Source: an uncultured Chlamydiae bacterium
Lineage (GTDB): Bacteria > Chlamydiota > Chlamydiia > Chlamydiales > 2-12-FULL-49-11
Direction: 5' to 3'
DNA: 64,000 nucleotides
Assembly: GCA_937996705.1 (NCBI GenBank)
Contig: CALKUQ010000018.1
Location: 1 to 64,000 of the forward strand
Below the pieces are notes generated by a model. That model did not search any database. It saw only the letters and a program-made list of their open reading frames with translations, and was not told the origin of the DNA. This document shows, piece after piece, positions 1 through 8,716 of the stretch (within the stretch, counting starts at the first letter, position 1; every line of letters begins with the position of its first letter). The translations under genes were made by a program, and so were the position numbers.

Positions 1-68
1 GCTTACCTAGTTTTCAAATAGAGCGCGCCCTCGGCATCAACTAACGTCTAATTTAAATATGAAGCGCA

Positions 69-108
69 TGTAAAGAAATCTGAGTAACATTCATTTGGAA
101 CGGCTATA
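69..108. repeat. Imperfect direct repeat, copy A
   Basis: About 40 bases that match 2169-2208 in the same orientation, at roughly four positions in five; the shared core is AAGAAATCT followed by ATTCATTTGGAA. The two copies lie on either side of the ankyrin/SET gene. The alignment was made by eye. No coding content is visible in either copy. Confidence 0.6.
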
Positions 109-110
109 TA

Positions 111-135
111 ACGCGAATTGAGAACCAATTCGCGT
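111..135. terminator. Hairpin downstream of the ankyrin/SET gene
   Basis: A perfect 10-bp inverted repeat (ACGCGAATTG at 111-120 and its complement at 126-135) with a 5-base loop. It sits 18 bases past the stop codon of the minus-strand gene at 154-1974, where a terminator would be expected. Read on the minus strand the stem is not followed by a clear T run, so it may instead be a transcript-stabilising stem. Confidence 0.4.
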
Positions 136-153
136 CATGAATTTAAGTCGCTT

Positions 154-1974
154 CTACATTGACAGGAATGCAGAGATAGAATTAGCTTCAATAAACTCCA
201 ACAGCCCCTTGATAAACAAGATAGAGTTGAGTGGCACCTTGGATTCTTTTGCCTCTCTTCTTCGAATTTTTAAATTTTCAGAGATTTTTTGAAATACTGG
301 CAAGAGCTCTGTTGTATCGTCTGTAGAGTCATAGAGCCTTTTGATTAAATCTGCTATTCTTAAAATATTTCTAGGATAAGTCCGTACTCTTTTAAAAACT
401 GAGAACCATTTCGCAAAAACTTCTTTACTAAAGGGAACTTTTCCTAAAATTTCCACAAAGGTTGTAGGGGTCTCAAAGAGATAAATAATTCTAGAAAAGA
501 AAAGCTCTCTCTCTAGCAATTCTAATGTTATTTTTTTGGCTGATTCTAAGTCCTCTGGAGTTTCACTTAAATCTAAACCTGTGAGTTGCATTAGAAATTT
601 ATCAATATCCAGTCCTCGGACAAAAATTTCCACTTCTGGCATGCTAGTCTCTATATGATAAGACTTTACAGAATGAAAACCTCCATAATTAAATCGAAGA
701 GGCGCCCCTTTGGGTATCACATCGGCTGCAACGAAGCAAAGCATCTTTTGAAGCCCCCCACAAGCGTGTTCACTGAAATTAATAATATTTGGAAATCCAT
801 CTTCAATTCTTGAAGTAAACGGGCCATTATGACCTGAGATCAAAGTCTGCATACTCTCTGTTGTCGGAGTCTCTGTTTCGTAAGAAAGTCCGAATGTATA
901 CAGGTCATTTTCAAGAGAGACTCGCTCTCTAGGGGAACTAAAAACTAGACCCCCATAATATCCAATAATTTCCCCTTTTTCTATTTTTTTTGTTGCTCTA
1001 ACACGAACTCCCATATCCTTAAAATCAGGGTCAGCAGAGGCAAATATCTCTATTGAGGTGGGTAAGTTAAAAATATTAGTGGAATGAGAGCTATTTTCTT
1101 TAAAAGCCCTTAAATAGTGAGAAAACCAGTGCCCTGTAGTATCTTGTGAAAGTTCTTTTTTTCCAATACTCCAATCAATGGCGATTTCACTTGGATGTAC
1201 TAGTATAGGGAAATTATAGGTTTTATCAGGATAACGGGACCATTTCTCTTTTTCGGGGTAACACATCTCCAAAAGATGCACAGCTCCAGCAGCTCTGAAA
1301 TTATAAATTTTTCCTAAAAGAGCCCCATTATTTTGAAGCATGCGTATCAATTCCATGTTACGATGTATCGCGGCATGATGCGCCCCAGTAAATCCTCGAT
1401 CATCTTGTAAATCCAAGTTGATTACGGTAAATTGCCTTCCAGAAACCAACCTACTAGCCCCCCCCTCTTTAACCATAACTGCAGGTTTGGGAGTCTCTCC
1501 GAACGTCTCTTTTATCGTCTCACACAAAACATTAAAGGAGCGATTTCTCCCTTGAATGGCAATCAGATGAATAAGAGCTAGTCCGTGGGAACCTAGTTGT
1601 TGATTTAAAAAACCTGCTTTATGCTCCTTAATCAACGCTCGATTTGTTAGCTCGGGCCTGTAGGGTATTGAGATATTGGCATTCGTAATTTTGTAGTGAA
1701 GTAGTTCCCCTGGTCTTCCTAGTGAAGGGTGCAAAGGAGTACTAAAAGAAGAATCATCCGGCTCATTTACTGGAATAATACAGATCCTTAAAAACACATT
1801 TTTTACAAGAGCTGCTATCACCTTCCCAAATACTTGTTCAGATACTGAAATTAAAGAGAATAATCCAGATTCTATCGGAATTTTATTTTCAAGATCATAA
1901 ATTTCTTGTAGATTCCTTGGCAACCTACTAAGGTCAACTCCAGGTAAAGAATAATTCCAATCGCAAATATCCAT
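154..1974 (-). CDS. Ankyrin-repeat and SET-domain protein, candidate secreted effector
   Basis: The 606-residue protein has a unique N-terminal part, then ankyrin-like helical repeats at about residues 128-236 (clearest at 193-218). A SET methyltransferase fold follows at about 305-432. SET landmarks are GVRVRATKKIEKGEIIGYYGG (about 322-342), a NIINFSEHAC segment at the place of the usual NHSC motif, and the closing LRFNYG tyrosine motif. About 170 residues follow the SET fold. SET proteins methylate lysines; Chlamydia NUE and Legionella LegAS4/RomA are secreted examples acting on host chromatin, and LegAS4 also combines SET with ankyrin repeats. A host role here is inference. The start is fixed by AGGAGG (1980-1985) five bases before the ATG. 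The gene stands alone and divergent from recJ. Catalytic competence is uncertain because the NH motif is altered. Confidence 0.8.
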   Translation of the reverse strand: MDICDWNYSLPGVDLSRLPRNLQEIYDLENKIPIESGLFSLISVSEQVFGKVIAALVKNVFLRICIIPVNEPDDSSFSTPLHPSLGRPGELLHYKITNANISIPYRPELTNRALIKEHKAGFLNQQLGSHGLALIHLIAIQGRNRSFNVLCETIKETFGETPKPAVMVKEGGASRLVSGRQFTVINLDLQDDRGFTGAHHAAIHRNMELIRMLQNNGALLGKIYNFRAAGAVHLLEMCYPEKEKWSRYPDKTYNFPILVHPSEIAIDWSIGKKELSQDTTGHWFSHYLRAFKENSSHSTNIFNLPTSIEIFASADPDFKDMGVRVRATKKIEKGEIIGYYGGLVFSSPRERVSLENDLYTFGLSYETETPTTESMQTLISGHNGPFTSRIEDGFPNIINFSEHACGGLQKMLCFVAADVIPKGAPLRFNYGGFHSVKSYHIETSMPEVEIFVRGLDIDKFLMQLTGLDLSETPEDLESAKKITLELLERELFFSRIIYLFETPTTFVEILGKVPFSKEVFAKWFSVFKRVRTYPRNILRIADLIKRLYDSTDDTTELLPVFQKISENLKIRRREAKESKVPLNSILFIKGLLEFIEANSISAFLSM

Positions 1975-1994
1975 TTGTTCCTCCTTTTTTATTA

Positions 1995-2015
1995 TTTGCC
2001 AATAATTATTGCAAA
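1995..2015. promoter_or_regulatory. Operator-like palindrome upstream of the SET gene
   Basis: TTTGC, one C, the self-complementary core AATAATTATT, then GCAAA: a near-perfect 21-bp palindrome with one unpaired base. It lies between a possible -10 (TATATT, 2032-2037 on the minus strand) and the ribosome-binding site, where a repressor would block transcription. The binding protein is unknown. Confidence 0.4.
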
Positions 2016-2168
2016 TTAGTGAAATTAATCCAATATATACTCATGATAGTAGAAAGACGCCGATTTTTCGCAGCAAAATTGTTTTAGTTCTATTAGGCGA
2101 AGCTGTCCCCTGAAGAGGACTCTGTTTGAAACCAGGTCTGATGAAGCGGAGTTGAAATAAAAAGATTT

Positions 2169-2208
2169 TGCAAAGAAATCTAGGTAAGATTCATTTGGAA
2201 GCGGTATA
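2169..2208. repeat. Imperfect direct repeat, copy B
   Basis: Partner of the repeat at 69-108, in the same orientation about 2.1 kb away. The two copies bracket the ankyrin/SET gene. See copy A for the shared core. Confidence 0.6.
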
Positions 2209-2276
2209 GCTTGAAATTTAAATATTAACCTTACATAATCAAAAGAAGGGTCTGATGCCTAAGGAAGTTAGTTTTT

Positions 2277-4082
2277 ATGGCGGTGAAAACAGAACAGTCT
2301 TCTCAAGCATTACTTTGGGTCTACCCTAAGGAAGATCCCCACCTTATTAAGTCTTTTGTTGATGATTTTAATATACACCCAGTTATGGCTCAGTCGCTCA
2401 TATCTAGAGGTTACAGGAAAAAGCAAGATGTTCATCAATTTCTCTATGCAAAGCTGCTCTATTTACATTCCCCCGACTTGCTACTCGATATTGATAAAGC
2501 AGTAGAGAGAATTTATAAAGCTCTAAAAGCTCAAGAAAAAATCATAGTTGTTGGAGATAATGACGTTGATGGAATGACAGGCACTGTACTGTTAGTCGAC
2601 TTTTTACGAACCTTAGGGGTTAAAGCATATTACTATATCCCTCATCGGAGCTTAAACAGAGATGAGATCCTAGAAGATGCCTGTAGCTACGCTGGTCAAA
2701 AAGGGTGTACTTTACTAATTACTGTCGACTGTGGTGTGATAGAAAGTCCTGTAACTAAAATTTTCTTCGAGAGTGGAATCGATCTGATTATCACCGATCA
2801 TCATGAACCTACGGAAAAAATCGCAAACTGCATCGCCACATTAAATCCAAAACTCTTCAATAGCACTTACCCGAATCGAGATTTAACAGGGGTAGGGGTA
2901 GCATTTAAGCTAGCCCATGCCCTTATGAATCATCTTGTCGATATTGGGGATGTACAAGCCGATTTAATTGACTTAAAGAGGTATTTAGATCTAGTTGCAC
3001 TGGGGACAATCGCTGACATGGGAGCGCTAAAAGGGGAAAATCGGATTTTAGTGAAATATGGGCTGCAACATCTTAAAAAAACTCATCGAATCGGGTTGTT
3101 AAAGTTAATCCATGTTTCAGAAGTCAATCCTGAAGAAATTACCACCATTGATGTGGCGACGAAAATTGCCCCCAGACTTAATAGCTTAGGAAGAATCGGT
3201 GATCCTCTTAAAGGAGTTGAGCTATTACTTTTGCGAGATGTTCTTGAAGCAGAATCTCTTGCTAAAGAACTAGATGTAATGAATCATGAGAGGCAAAAAA
3301 TTGAACGGAGAGACTCAAACGACTTAGAACTCTACCTACACCTTCACCCCGAAGTTTTTCTCCAAAAAGCAATTTTTCTCACCTCAACGACCTGGCACCC
3401 CGGAATTATACCTATTTTAACGGCAAGACTTACAAAGCAGCACAGCAGACCTACCGTTATTATTACAAAAGATGGAGATGTAGCAAAAGGTTCCATTCGG
3501 ACAATTTCTGAATTTCCTATACTCTCAACACTTAAAGAGAATTCCAATCTACTTTTAAGCTATGGGGGACATGACTACGCTGCCGGCTTTACAATCGACC
3601 CCACAAACATCACTGCATTCCAGGAAAATTTTATAAAGTCGGTCAACACCAAACTAAAAACTCAAGACATTTGCCCAAAACTTCGATTAGATGCAAAGGT
3701 CTCATTTAAAGATCTTACTTTCGAATTCTTAGAGTCTCTAAGCCTCTTAGAGCCCTACGGCATAGAAAATCCTAAAGTAATTCTTTATACCATTGCAAAA
3801 CAAGTATTACCCCCGAAAATCCTCGGTAAAAAGAATCTAAAATTCTCGTTAGAAGAAGAGGGGCGATTTCTAGAGGGAATAGGATTCAACATGGGTCATC
3901 TAAAACAAGATTTAATGCGAAAAGACTTAAACTTAATGATTGCATTCACACCACAAGTAAACGTCTACCTGAATAAATCTTCCATTCAGCTTCAAATTAT
4001 AGATTTCAAAATAATTGCAAATAACGAGACAGAGAATCTAAAAACACATGCTCCCCTTCCAGGAAGCATGCCCAATTCCTGA
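2277..4082 (+). CDS. recJ: Single-stranded-DNA-specific exonuclease RecJ
   Basis: A 5'-3' single-strand DNA exonuclease of recombinational and mismatch repair. The 601 residues carry the DHH-family phosphodiesterase motifs in order: GDNDVDGMTG (the common DYDADG motif with Asn for Tyr), TVDCGV and ITDHHE, then the DHHA1 motif YGGHDYAAGF in the C-terminal third. Length is slightly above the typical family size. The start is an ATG preceded by AAGGAAG. It is convergent with euo, with only seven bases between the stops. In Chlamydia, recJ and euo are also adjacent. Confidence 0.95.
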   Translation: MAVKTEQSSQALLWVYPKEDPHLIKSFVDDFNIHPVMAQSLISRGYRKKQDVHQFLYAKLLYLHSPDLLLDIDKAVERIYKALKAQEKIIVVGDNDVDGMTGTVLLVDFLRTLGVKAYYYIPHRSLNRDEILEDACSYAGQKGCTLLITVDCGVIESPVTKIFFESGIDLIITDHHEPTEKIANCIATLNPKLFNSTYPNRDLTGVGVAFKLAHALMNHLVDIGDVQADLIDLKRYLDLVALGTIADMGALKGENRILVKYGLQHLKKTHRIGLLKLIHVSEVNPEEITTIDVATKIAPRLNSLGRIGDPLKGVELLLLRDVLEAESLAKELDVMNHERQKIERRDSNDLELYLHLHPEVFLQKAIFLTSTTWHPGIIPILTARLTKQHSRPTVIITKDGDVAKGSIRTISEFPILSTLKENSNLLLSYGGHDYAAGFTIDPTNITAFQENFIKSVNTKLKTQDICPKLRLDAKVSFKDLTFEFLESLSLLEPYGIENPKVILYTIAKQVLPPKILGKKNLKFSLEEEGRFLEGIGFNMGHLKQDLMRKDLNLMIAFTPQVNVYLNKSSIQLQIIDFKIIANNETENLKTHAPLPGSMPNS

Positions 4083-4089
4083 TTATACT

Positions 4090-4557
4090 TTACGCTTCTA
4101 CAGCTTCGATCTCATCTGCTAGTTTTCTATCAATGTATTTTGCTTGATATTCTCTAACATCATCAGAATGAACAACCCATGCAGCACCTCTACGAGTTGC
4201 TTTCAGTACACCAATTCGAGTTGCGTAATAAATTTTTTGTGCAGGGACACCTAATATTTTTGCTACCTGATTTACGGAATGAAAGCCTTTTTCGTTATCA
4301 AATAGGAGCTCTCCGTTAAAGAGTGATTTTGCTCGGGAATACTTCTGTTTGCGATAATCATCAAGATCTTCTAAATCAATAGTCCATCGAGTAGAATCTT
4401 TGTGAGCCTTAAGCTTTTTTTGCTTAATTGCTACGTAAATTGCTTGGCGAGTGACATTATTGAGCCTAGCTGCTTCTGTTATGGACACAACTCGCTTTTT
4501 TTCTACTGAATCAGACTGCACGTCTGCCACAAATGCTTGTTCTTCTGTTAAACCCAT
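4090..4557 (-). CDS. euo: EUO, chlamydial developmental-cycle transcription regulator
   Basis: EUO is the early-expressed DNA-binding protein of chlamydiae; in Chlamydia trachomatis it represses late-gene promoters and so holds cells in the replicative form. The 155 residues contain two tandem excisionase-type helix-turn-helix units: SITEAARLNNVTRQAIYVAI with its RWTIDLEDLDDY wing, and SVNQVAKILGVPAQKIYYAT with its AAWVVHSDDVREY wing. The segments TRQAIYVAIKQKKLKA and SLFNGELLFDN are close to what I recall of Chlamydia EUO. An in-frame ATG lies 18 bases upstream, but AGGAGG overlaps that codon and is spaced for the ATG at 4557, so the shorter start is chosen. The gene identifies the phylum. 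Confidence 0.95.
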   Translation of the reverse strand: MGLTEEQAFVADVQSDSVEKKRVVSITEAARLNNVTRQAIYVAIKQKKLKAHKDSTRWTIDLEDLDDYRKQKYSRAKSLFNGELLFDNEKGFHSVNQVAKILGVPAQKIYYATRIGVLKATRRGAAWVVHSDDVREYQAKYIDRKLADEIEAVEA

Positions 4558-4584
4558 TGTAACCTTCCTCCTCATCCATTTTTG

Positions 4585-4602
4585 TCGGGGGATTTACCCC
4601 GA
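4585..4602 (-). promoter_or_regulatory. Hairpin in the euo leader
   Basis: TCGGGG and CCCCGA form a 6-bp GC-rich stem with a 6-base loop. It sits about 28 bases upstream of the euo start and just before its ribosome-binding site, in otherwise AT-rich DNA. It would lie within the leader of any transcript from the promoter proposed at 4645-4673. Function unknown. Confidence 0.4.
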
Positions 4603-4644
4603 TTTAGTGGTTTGTTGCGATATTAACGCCCTTTTAGATAAGTT

Positions 4645-4673
4645 ATTGTGACATAAAAATGAATTGATAGCAA
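4645..4673 (-). promoter_or_regulatory. Possible sigma-66 promoter of euo
   Basis: On the minus strand, TTGCTA (4673-4668) and CACAAT (4650-4645) are separated by exactly 17 bases, close to the major chlamydial sigma factor consensus. The predicted leader is about 80 bases. Weak -10 match, so moderate to low confidence. Confidence 0.35.
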
Positions 4674-4794
4674 CGAAAATGGCCTCTCCTCTTGATTTTG
4701 TTCATTTTTTAAGTTTGTTTCGAATTTAAATTTGGCTTCTGTTAAACAAAAATTTTAAGCTGCAAAATGAACCCTTATAGGATATCTTTAGTAA

Positions 4795-6729
4795 ATGATC
4801 ACATTCTTTAAAATTGTTTTAGTCCCTCTATTTATATGGCAATCCCTATTTGGGGCTATTGCACCCCCCACCATCTCTACAAACGAGACTCATGCAAAGG
4901 CTGAAGAGATTTTTAAAGCCCACGCAAGGTACAAAGAATTTAACAACGAAATCGCTAATAGAGTGTTAATCAACTACTTAGAAGAGCTTGATCCTATAAA
5001 ATGCTACCTTTCTTTAGATCAAATTGGACCTTACGTTCAACCTACAAACGAACTTTTGTCGAAAATTGTAGAAGAGTACAAAAAATCTCAATTTAATACA
5101 TTTTCCACTATTTATGAAATATTTCTCACCAGTATCGCAGAAAGAAACACACTAGAATTAAAATTAGACTCTTTACCCCTGCCAGTAGGGATTAAGTCAA
5201 AGGATCTCCACGATGCACCCTGGCCAAAAAATCAAGACGAACTAAGTGATAGACTGCTTAAAATAAGAGCTTTACAGAGTGATTCGGCTGCAAAACTAGG
5301 GACGCAAGAACAATCTGACATCTTTTTTCAAAGAATTACTAAAAGGCGAGTTTTGCGGGAAAATGAATTTATAGGCACCTCTAAACTCGATCAAAAACGG
5401 CAAATGTTATCCTGTTTCCTAAAATCGCTTGCAGGATCACTTGACTCGCACACGATGTACTTTACCCCAGGCGAGGCAAAACAGTTTCTTATTCAAGTCC
5501 AGCAAAGGCTTTTTGGAATAGGGGCCCAGCTGAGAGATGATTTAAATGGGTTTACTGTCGTTCAGATTGTTGAGGGGGGACCTGCAAGCCTATCGGGAGA
5601 ACTAAAACCCAACGATAAAATCATTGCGGTAAACCACGAACCTATTGCAGGGATGGATATTGTAGAGGCAGTAGATCTGATCAGAGGCCCTCAAGGTTCA
5701 TCGGTCATCTTAACGATCGTAAGAGAGCACCCCTCTTCAAAAGAGGAAAAATTTGACATTGTGATTGTTAGAGAGGAGATTGTCCTAACCGAGAGTCGAT
5801 TTTCCTCAAAAGTTGAACCATACGGCAGCGGGGTTATCGGCTACTTAGCCCTACATTCGTTCTATCAAGACCCTAAACATTCCTCATATCTGGACTTGAA
5901 ACAGGCACTTGATGAAATGAAAGCCAAACATCAGCTGCAAGGGGTAATACTTGACCTCAGAAACAACTCAGGAGGCCTTCTTCCTCAAGCTGTAGAGGTC
6001 ACCGGACTATTTATTGATAAAGGGGTGGTAGCCTCGATTAAAGACCACACAGGCCATATCCAAAGGCTGAGAAATTTAAATGAGGAAATCTCTTGGTCAG
6101 GGCCTCTAATCGTCCTTACCAACCGAACTAGCGCCTCGGCCTCAGAGATCGTTGCACTAGCCCTATCAGACTATGGTAGAGCCCTCATTGTCGGGGATGA
6201 GACTACCTATGGGAAAGGCTCCTACCAAACCTTCACCTTAGAGAGCAATAACCCTGATAAAATCAACCCCCAAGGCGAGTATAAAGTGACCCGAGGAGCC
6301 TACTACACCGTAGGCGGAGGAACCCCTCAACTAGTTGGCGTTAAAGCAGATGTGCAAGTGCCCGGCATTTTATCCTACCTTGAAGTGGGGGAGAAATTTT
6401 CAAAATACCCCCTTGAAAATGACAAAATTCAACCCTTATTTGAAGATGACCTTTCAGACGTCCACCCACTCTACCGAAACAGACTTAGAAAAATGCTCGG
6501 CAAAACCCCCCAAAAGCCCTCTTACGAACTCTCCACCTTCATTGAAGAGCTCAAAATTCACTCGCAAAGCAGAATAGAAAAAAATCCCAATTACCAAAAT
6601 TTTCTCTCAGAAATTCGAGAGAGTGACCGATACGAACTTGACTTCTCTCTTACGGGGCAAAACGATCTTCAGCTTGAAGAGGCGATGAATGTAATGAAAG
6701 AGCTGATCCTTTTATCTAGCAAGAAATAG
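4795..6729 (+). CDS. tsp: Tail-specific (C-terminal processing) protease Tsp
   Basis: A periplasmic or exported serine protease of the S41 family, homologous to Chlamydia CT441. The 644-residue protein has an N-terminal export signal (about 1-22), a helical N-domain, a PDZ domain at about 240-310 (FGIGAQLRDDLNGF to SVILTIV), and the S41 core. The core contains NRTSASASEIVALALSDYGRA, holding the catalytic Ser, and DETTYGKGSYQT, holding the catalytic Lys, about 25 residues apart as in the family. The C-terminal domain is lysine-rich. It is divergent from euo and 24 bases upstream of gltX in the same direction. C. trachomatis Tsp can act on host proteins; whether this one does cannot be read from sequence. 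Confidence 0.93.
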   Translation: MITFFKIVLVPLFIWQSLFGAIAPPTISTNETHAKAEEIFKAHARYKEFNNEIANRVLINYLEELDPIKCYLSLDQIGPYVQPTNELLSKIVEEYKKSQFNTFSTIYEIFLTSIAERNTLELKLDSLPLPVGIKSKDLHDAPWPKNQDELSDRLLKIRALQSDSAAKLGTQEQSDIFFQRITKRRVLRENEFIGTSKLDQKRQMLSCFLKSLAGSLDSHTMYFTPGEAKQFLIQVQQRLFGIGAQLRDDLNGFTVVQIVEGGPASLSGELKPNDKIIAVNHEPIAGMDIVEAVDLIRGPQGSSVILTIVREHPSSKEEKFDIVIVREEIVLTESRFSSKVEPYGSGVIGYLALHSFYQDPKHSSYLDLKQALDEMKAKHQLQGVILDLRNNSGGLLPQAVEVTGLFIDKGVVASIKDHTGHIQRLRNLNEEISWSGPLIVLTNRTSASASEIVALALSDYGRALIVGDETTYGKGSYQTFTLESNNPDKINPQGEYKVTRGAYYTVGGGTPQLVGVKADVQVPGILSYLEVGEKFSKYPLENDKIQPLFEDDLSDVHPLYRNRLRKMLGKTPQKPSYELSTFIEELKIHSQSRIEKNPNYQNFLSEIRESDRYELDFSLTGQNDLQLEEAMNVMKELILLSSKK

Positions 6730-6753
6730 AGGGGTGTTATATACTTCTCCCCT

Positions 6754-8265
6754 ATGGAAGTTCGTACTCGTATTGCTCCTTCGCCTACAGGGCATCCCCA
6801 TATTGGAACCTTGTACATGGCCTTGTTCAATTTAATATTTGCAAGGCACCATGGGGGAAAGTTTCTACTTAGAATCGAAGATACTGATCAAACTCGGAGC
6901 AGACCTGAATATGAGACAAGCATTTACGAGTCTTTAAAATGGCTTGGAATTAGCTGGGATGAAGGACCCGATGTGGGAGGGCCTTATGGACCTTATCGTC
7001 AATCAGAGAGGACAGAACTCTACCAAAAAGCCTGTTTTGACCTACTAAAGGCTGGAAAAGCGTATAAATGCTTTACAACCGCCGAAGAACTCGCCGAAAT
7101 GAGGATTGTAAGCCAAAAAATGGGCGGGAAAGGTGGCTATGACAGGAGACACAGAAATTTAAGCCCTGAGGAGATTGCCGCATTTGAAGCAAGCGGAAGA
7201 CCCTTTGTAATCCGATTGAAAGTCCCCCTCTCAGGAGAAGTTGTCTTCCAAGACGCGATTAAAGGGAGAATTTCAACCCCTTGCAGCGATGTTGACGACC
7301 AAGTTTTACTTAAATCAGATCTTTTTCCCACCTATCACTTAGCAAACGTCGTAGATGACCACTTGATGAAAATTTCCCACGTAATCCGCGGAGATGAATG
7401 GATTAGCTCTACACCAAAACACATCCTTTTGTACGAAGCTTTCGGATGGGAGCCCCCTGTATTCGCTCACATGCCTCTACTTCTTGGATTGGACGGGAAA
7501 AAGCTTTCAAAACGAAAAAACCCGACTTCAGCCTACTACTACCGAGATTGCGGCTATCTCCCAGAAGCAGTACGCAACTTCTTGACACTCATGGGCTACA
7601 GCATGACGGGGGATAAAGAGATTTACAATCTCGAGGAAATTATTCAAAACTTTGACATTAAGAGAGTTGGAGTTTCCGGAGCGGTCTTTGATGTCAAAAA
7701 GCTAGAGTGGATAAATCAGCAATACCTAATCAACTCTGTAAAAGTGGAAGATCTCTGGGACAGAATTCGAGAGTGGGGCTTTAACGACGCCTTTATGGAA
7801 AAATTGATGCCTTTGGTCCACACTCGCATCAAAACCTTTGGCGATTTTATCGATTTATGTGATTTTTTCTTTATAAACCACCTGAAGTATCAAGTGGCGC
7901 TATTCACTCCAAAAGGGCTCCTTCCTGAAAATGCAGCGCTTATACTGCAAGCTCTCGTTTGGAAGCTTGATGAACTGGAAAAATGGGACAGAAACGACCT
8001 AGAGACAGCCTCTAAGTACTTGGCCGAAGTTTTCGGGGTCCATTTCAAAAACGTCATCATCCCCCTCCTCTTTGCCACTTTCATGGGCAAACACCAAGGC
8101 CCCCCTCTCTTTGACTCTTTCGAGCTTTTAGGCCCTCATAAGGCAAGGGCCCGCCTTCTTAAAGCTATCGAGTTCCTCGGAGGGATCTCTGGCAAGCGGA
8201 TGGCTTCACTACAATCAAGCTGGAATTCAGGCAGTTGCACTGCTCTGTTTATGACAGAGAAATAA
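6754..8265 (+). CDS. gltX: Glutamyl-tRNA synthetase
   Basis: Charges tRNA(Glu) with glutamate in the cytoplasm. The 503 residues have class I signature PSPTGHPHIGTLYMALFN near the N-terminus and KLSKRK (about residue 250), with the anticodon-binding helical C-domain behind. In chlamydiae GltX also feeds glutamyl-tRNA to tetrapyrrole synthesis and to transamidation. It follows tsp by 24 bases. That gap has AGGGG far from the start and CCCCT directly before the ATG, so the ribosome-binding signal is unusual. The 3' end overlaps a minus-strand gene by 39 bases. Confidence 0.96.
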   Translation: MEVRTRIAPSPTGHPHIGTLYMALFNLIFARHHGGKFLLRIEDTDQTRSRPEYETSIYESLKWLGISWDEGPDVGGPYGPYRQSERTELYQKACFDLLKAGKAYKCFTTAEELAEMRIVSQKMGGKGGYDRRHRNLSPEEIAAFEASGRPFVIRLKVPLSGEVVFQDAIKGRISTPCSDVDDQVLLKSDLFPTYHLANVVDDHLMKISHVIRGDEWISSTPKHILLYEAFGWEPPVFAHMPLLLGLDGKKLSKRKNPTSAYYYRDCGYLPEAVRNFLTLMGYSMTGDKEIYNLEEIIQNFDIKRVGVSGAVFDVKKLEWINQQYLINSVKVEDLWDRIREWGFNDAFMEKLMPLVHTRIKTFGDFIDLCDFFFINHLKYQVALFTPKGLLPENAALILQALVWKLDELEKWDRNDLETASKYLAEVFGVHFKNVIIPLLFATFMGKHQGPPLFDSFELLGPHKARARLLKAIEFLGGISGKRMASLQSSWNSGSCTALFMTEK

Positions 8266-8598
8266 ATGCAACGCTCTAGGATAGCTCTTTCCATAAACAA
8301 TAGGTTGACCTAAATAAGCAGAATAAACTTGAAGTCCCAACCGACTCCTCTCTCTAACGTAAAGGGCCACCAAAGTAATTGGAAGTGCTGCTATAAGAAC
8401 AATAAGCTTAATTATATCTCTTAGAGCGGGAAAAAGGCCTTTTATATGGCGATCAGTGACGCTAGGACCAGTTAGCTCTCTACTTGCTGAGCACAACTGG
8501 TTATATTTTTGACCTTGAAACAGGGGCACATAAAGGATCTCCTCGACCTGATTTACAAAACCGCACCCGCCTGCGTGTGTAATTTTATCAAAAAACAT
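8227..8598 (-). CDS. Small hypothetical membrane protein
   Basis: I do not recognise this 123-residue protein. It has one clear hydrophobic helix at about residues 62-82 (IIKLIVLIAALPITLVALYV) followed by arginines, and a few cysteines before and after. GAGG five bases before the ATG supports translation. An AT-rich leader of about 120 bases lies upstream. Its 3' end overlaps the end of gltX by 39 bases, tail to tail. In Chlamydia the cysteine-rich envelope genes omcA/omcB neighbour gltX, but this protein shows no resemblance to them. Confidence 0.6.
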   Translation of the reverse strand: MFFDKITHAGGCGFVNQVEEILYVPLFQGQKYNQLCSASRELTGPSVTDRHIKGLFPALRDIIKLIVLIAALPITLVALYVRERSRLGLQVYSAYLGQPIVYGKSYPRALHLFLCHKQSSATA

Positions 8599-8716
8599 AA
8601 AAACCTCAATATTTATTATATAACTATATATAATTTACAATTTTCATAAATAAAAGTAAATATATAATTAAAAAGATAAATTTACACGATTTGCGAATAT
8701 TTTCTCGAAATTCAAG

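Larger units (their letters stand above)
1975..2276. other. Intergenic region between the SET gene and recJ
   Basis: 302 bases without a convincing gene. It holds the ribosome-binding site of the SET gene (1980-1985), a palindrome at 1995-2015, a possible minus-strand -10 TATATT at 2032-2037, and direct repeat copy B at 2169-2208. The stretch from about 2050 to 2210 looks like non-coding repeat DNA; only very short reading frames occur in it. Confidence 0.5.

Noticed and set aside
4558..4575. Upstream ATG of euo
   Set aside because: The AGGAGG ribosome-binding site overlaps this ATG and is correctly spaced for the ATG at 4557, so the first six codons are leader.
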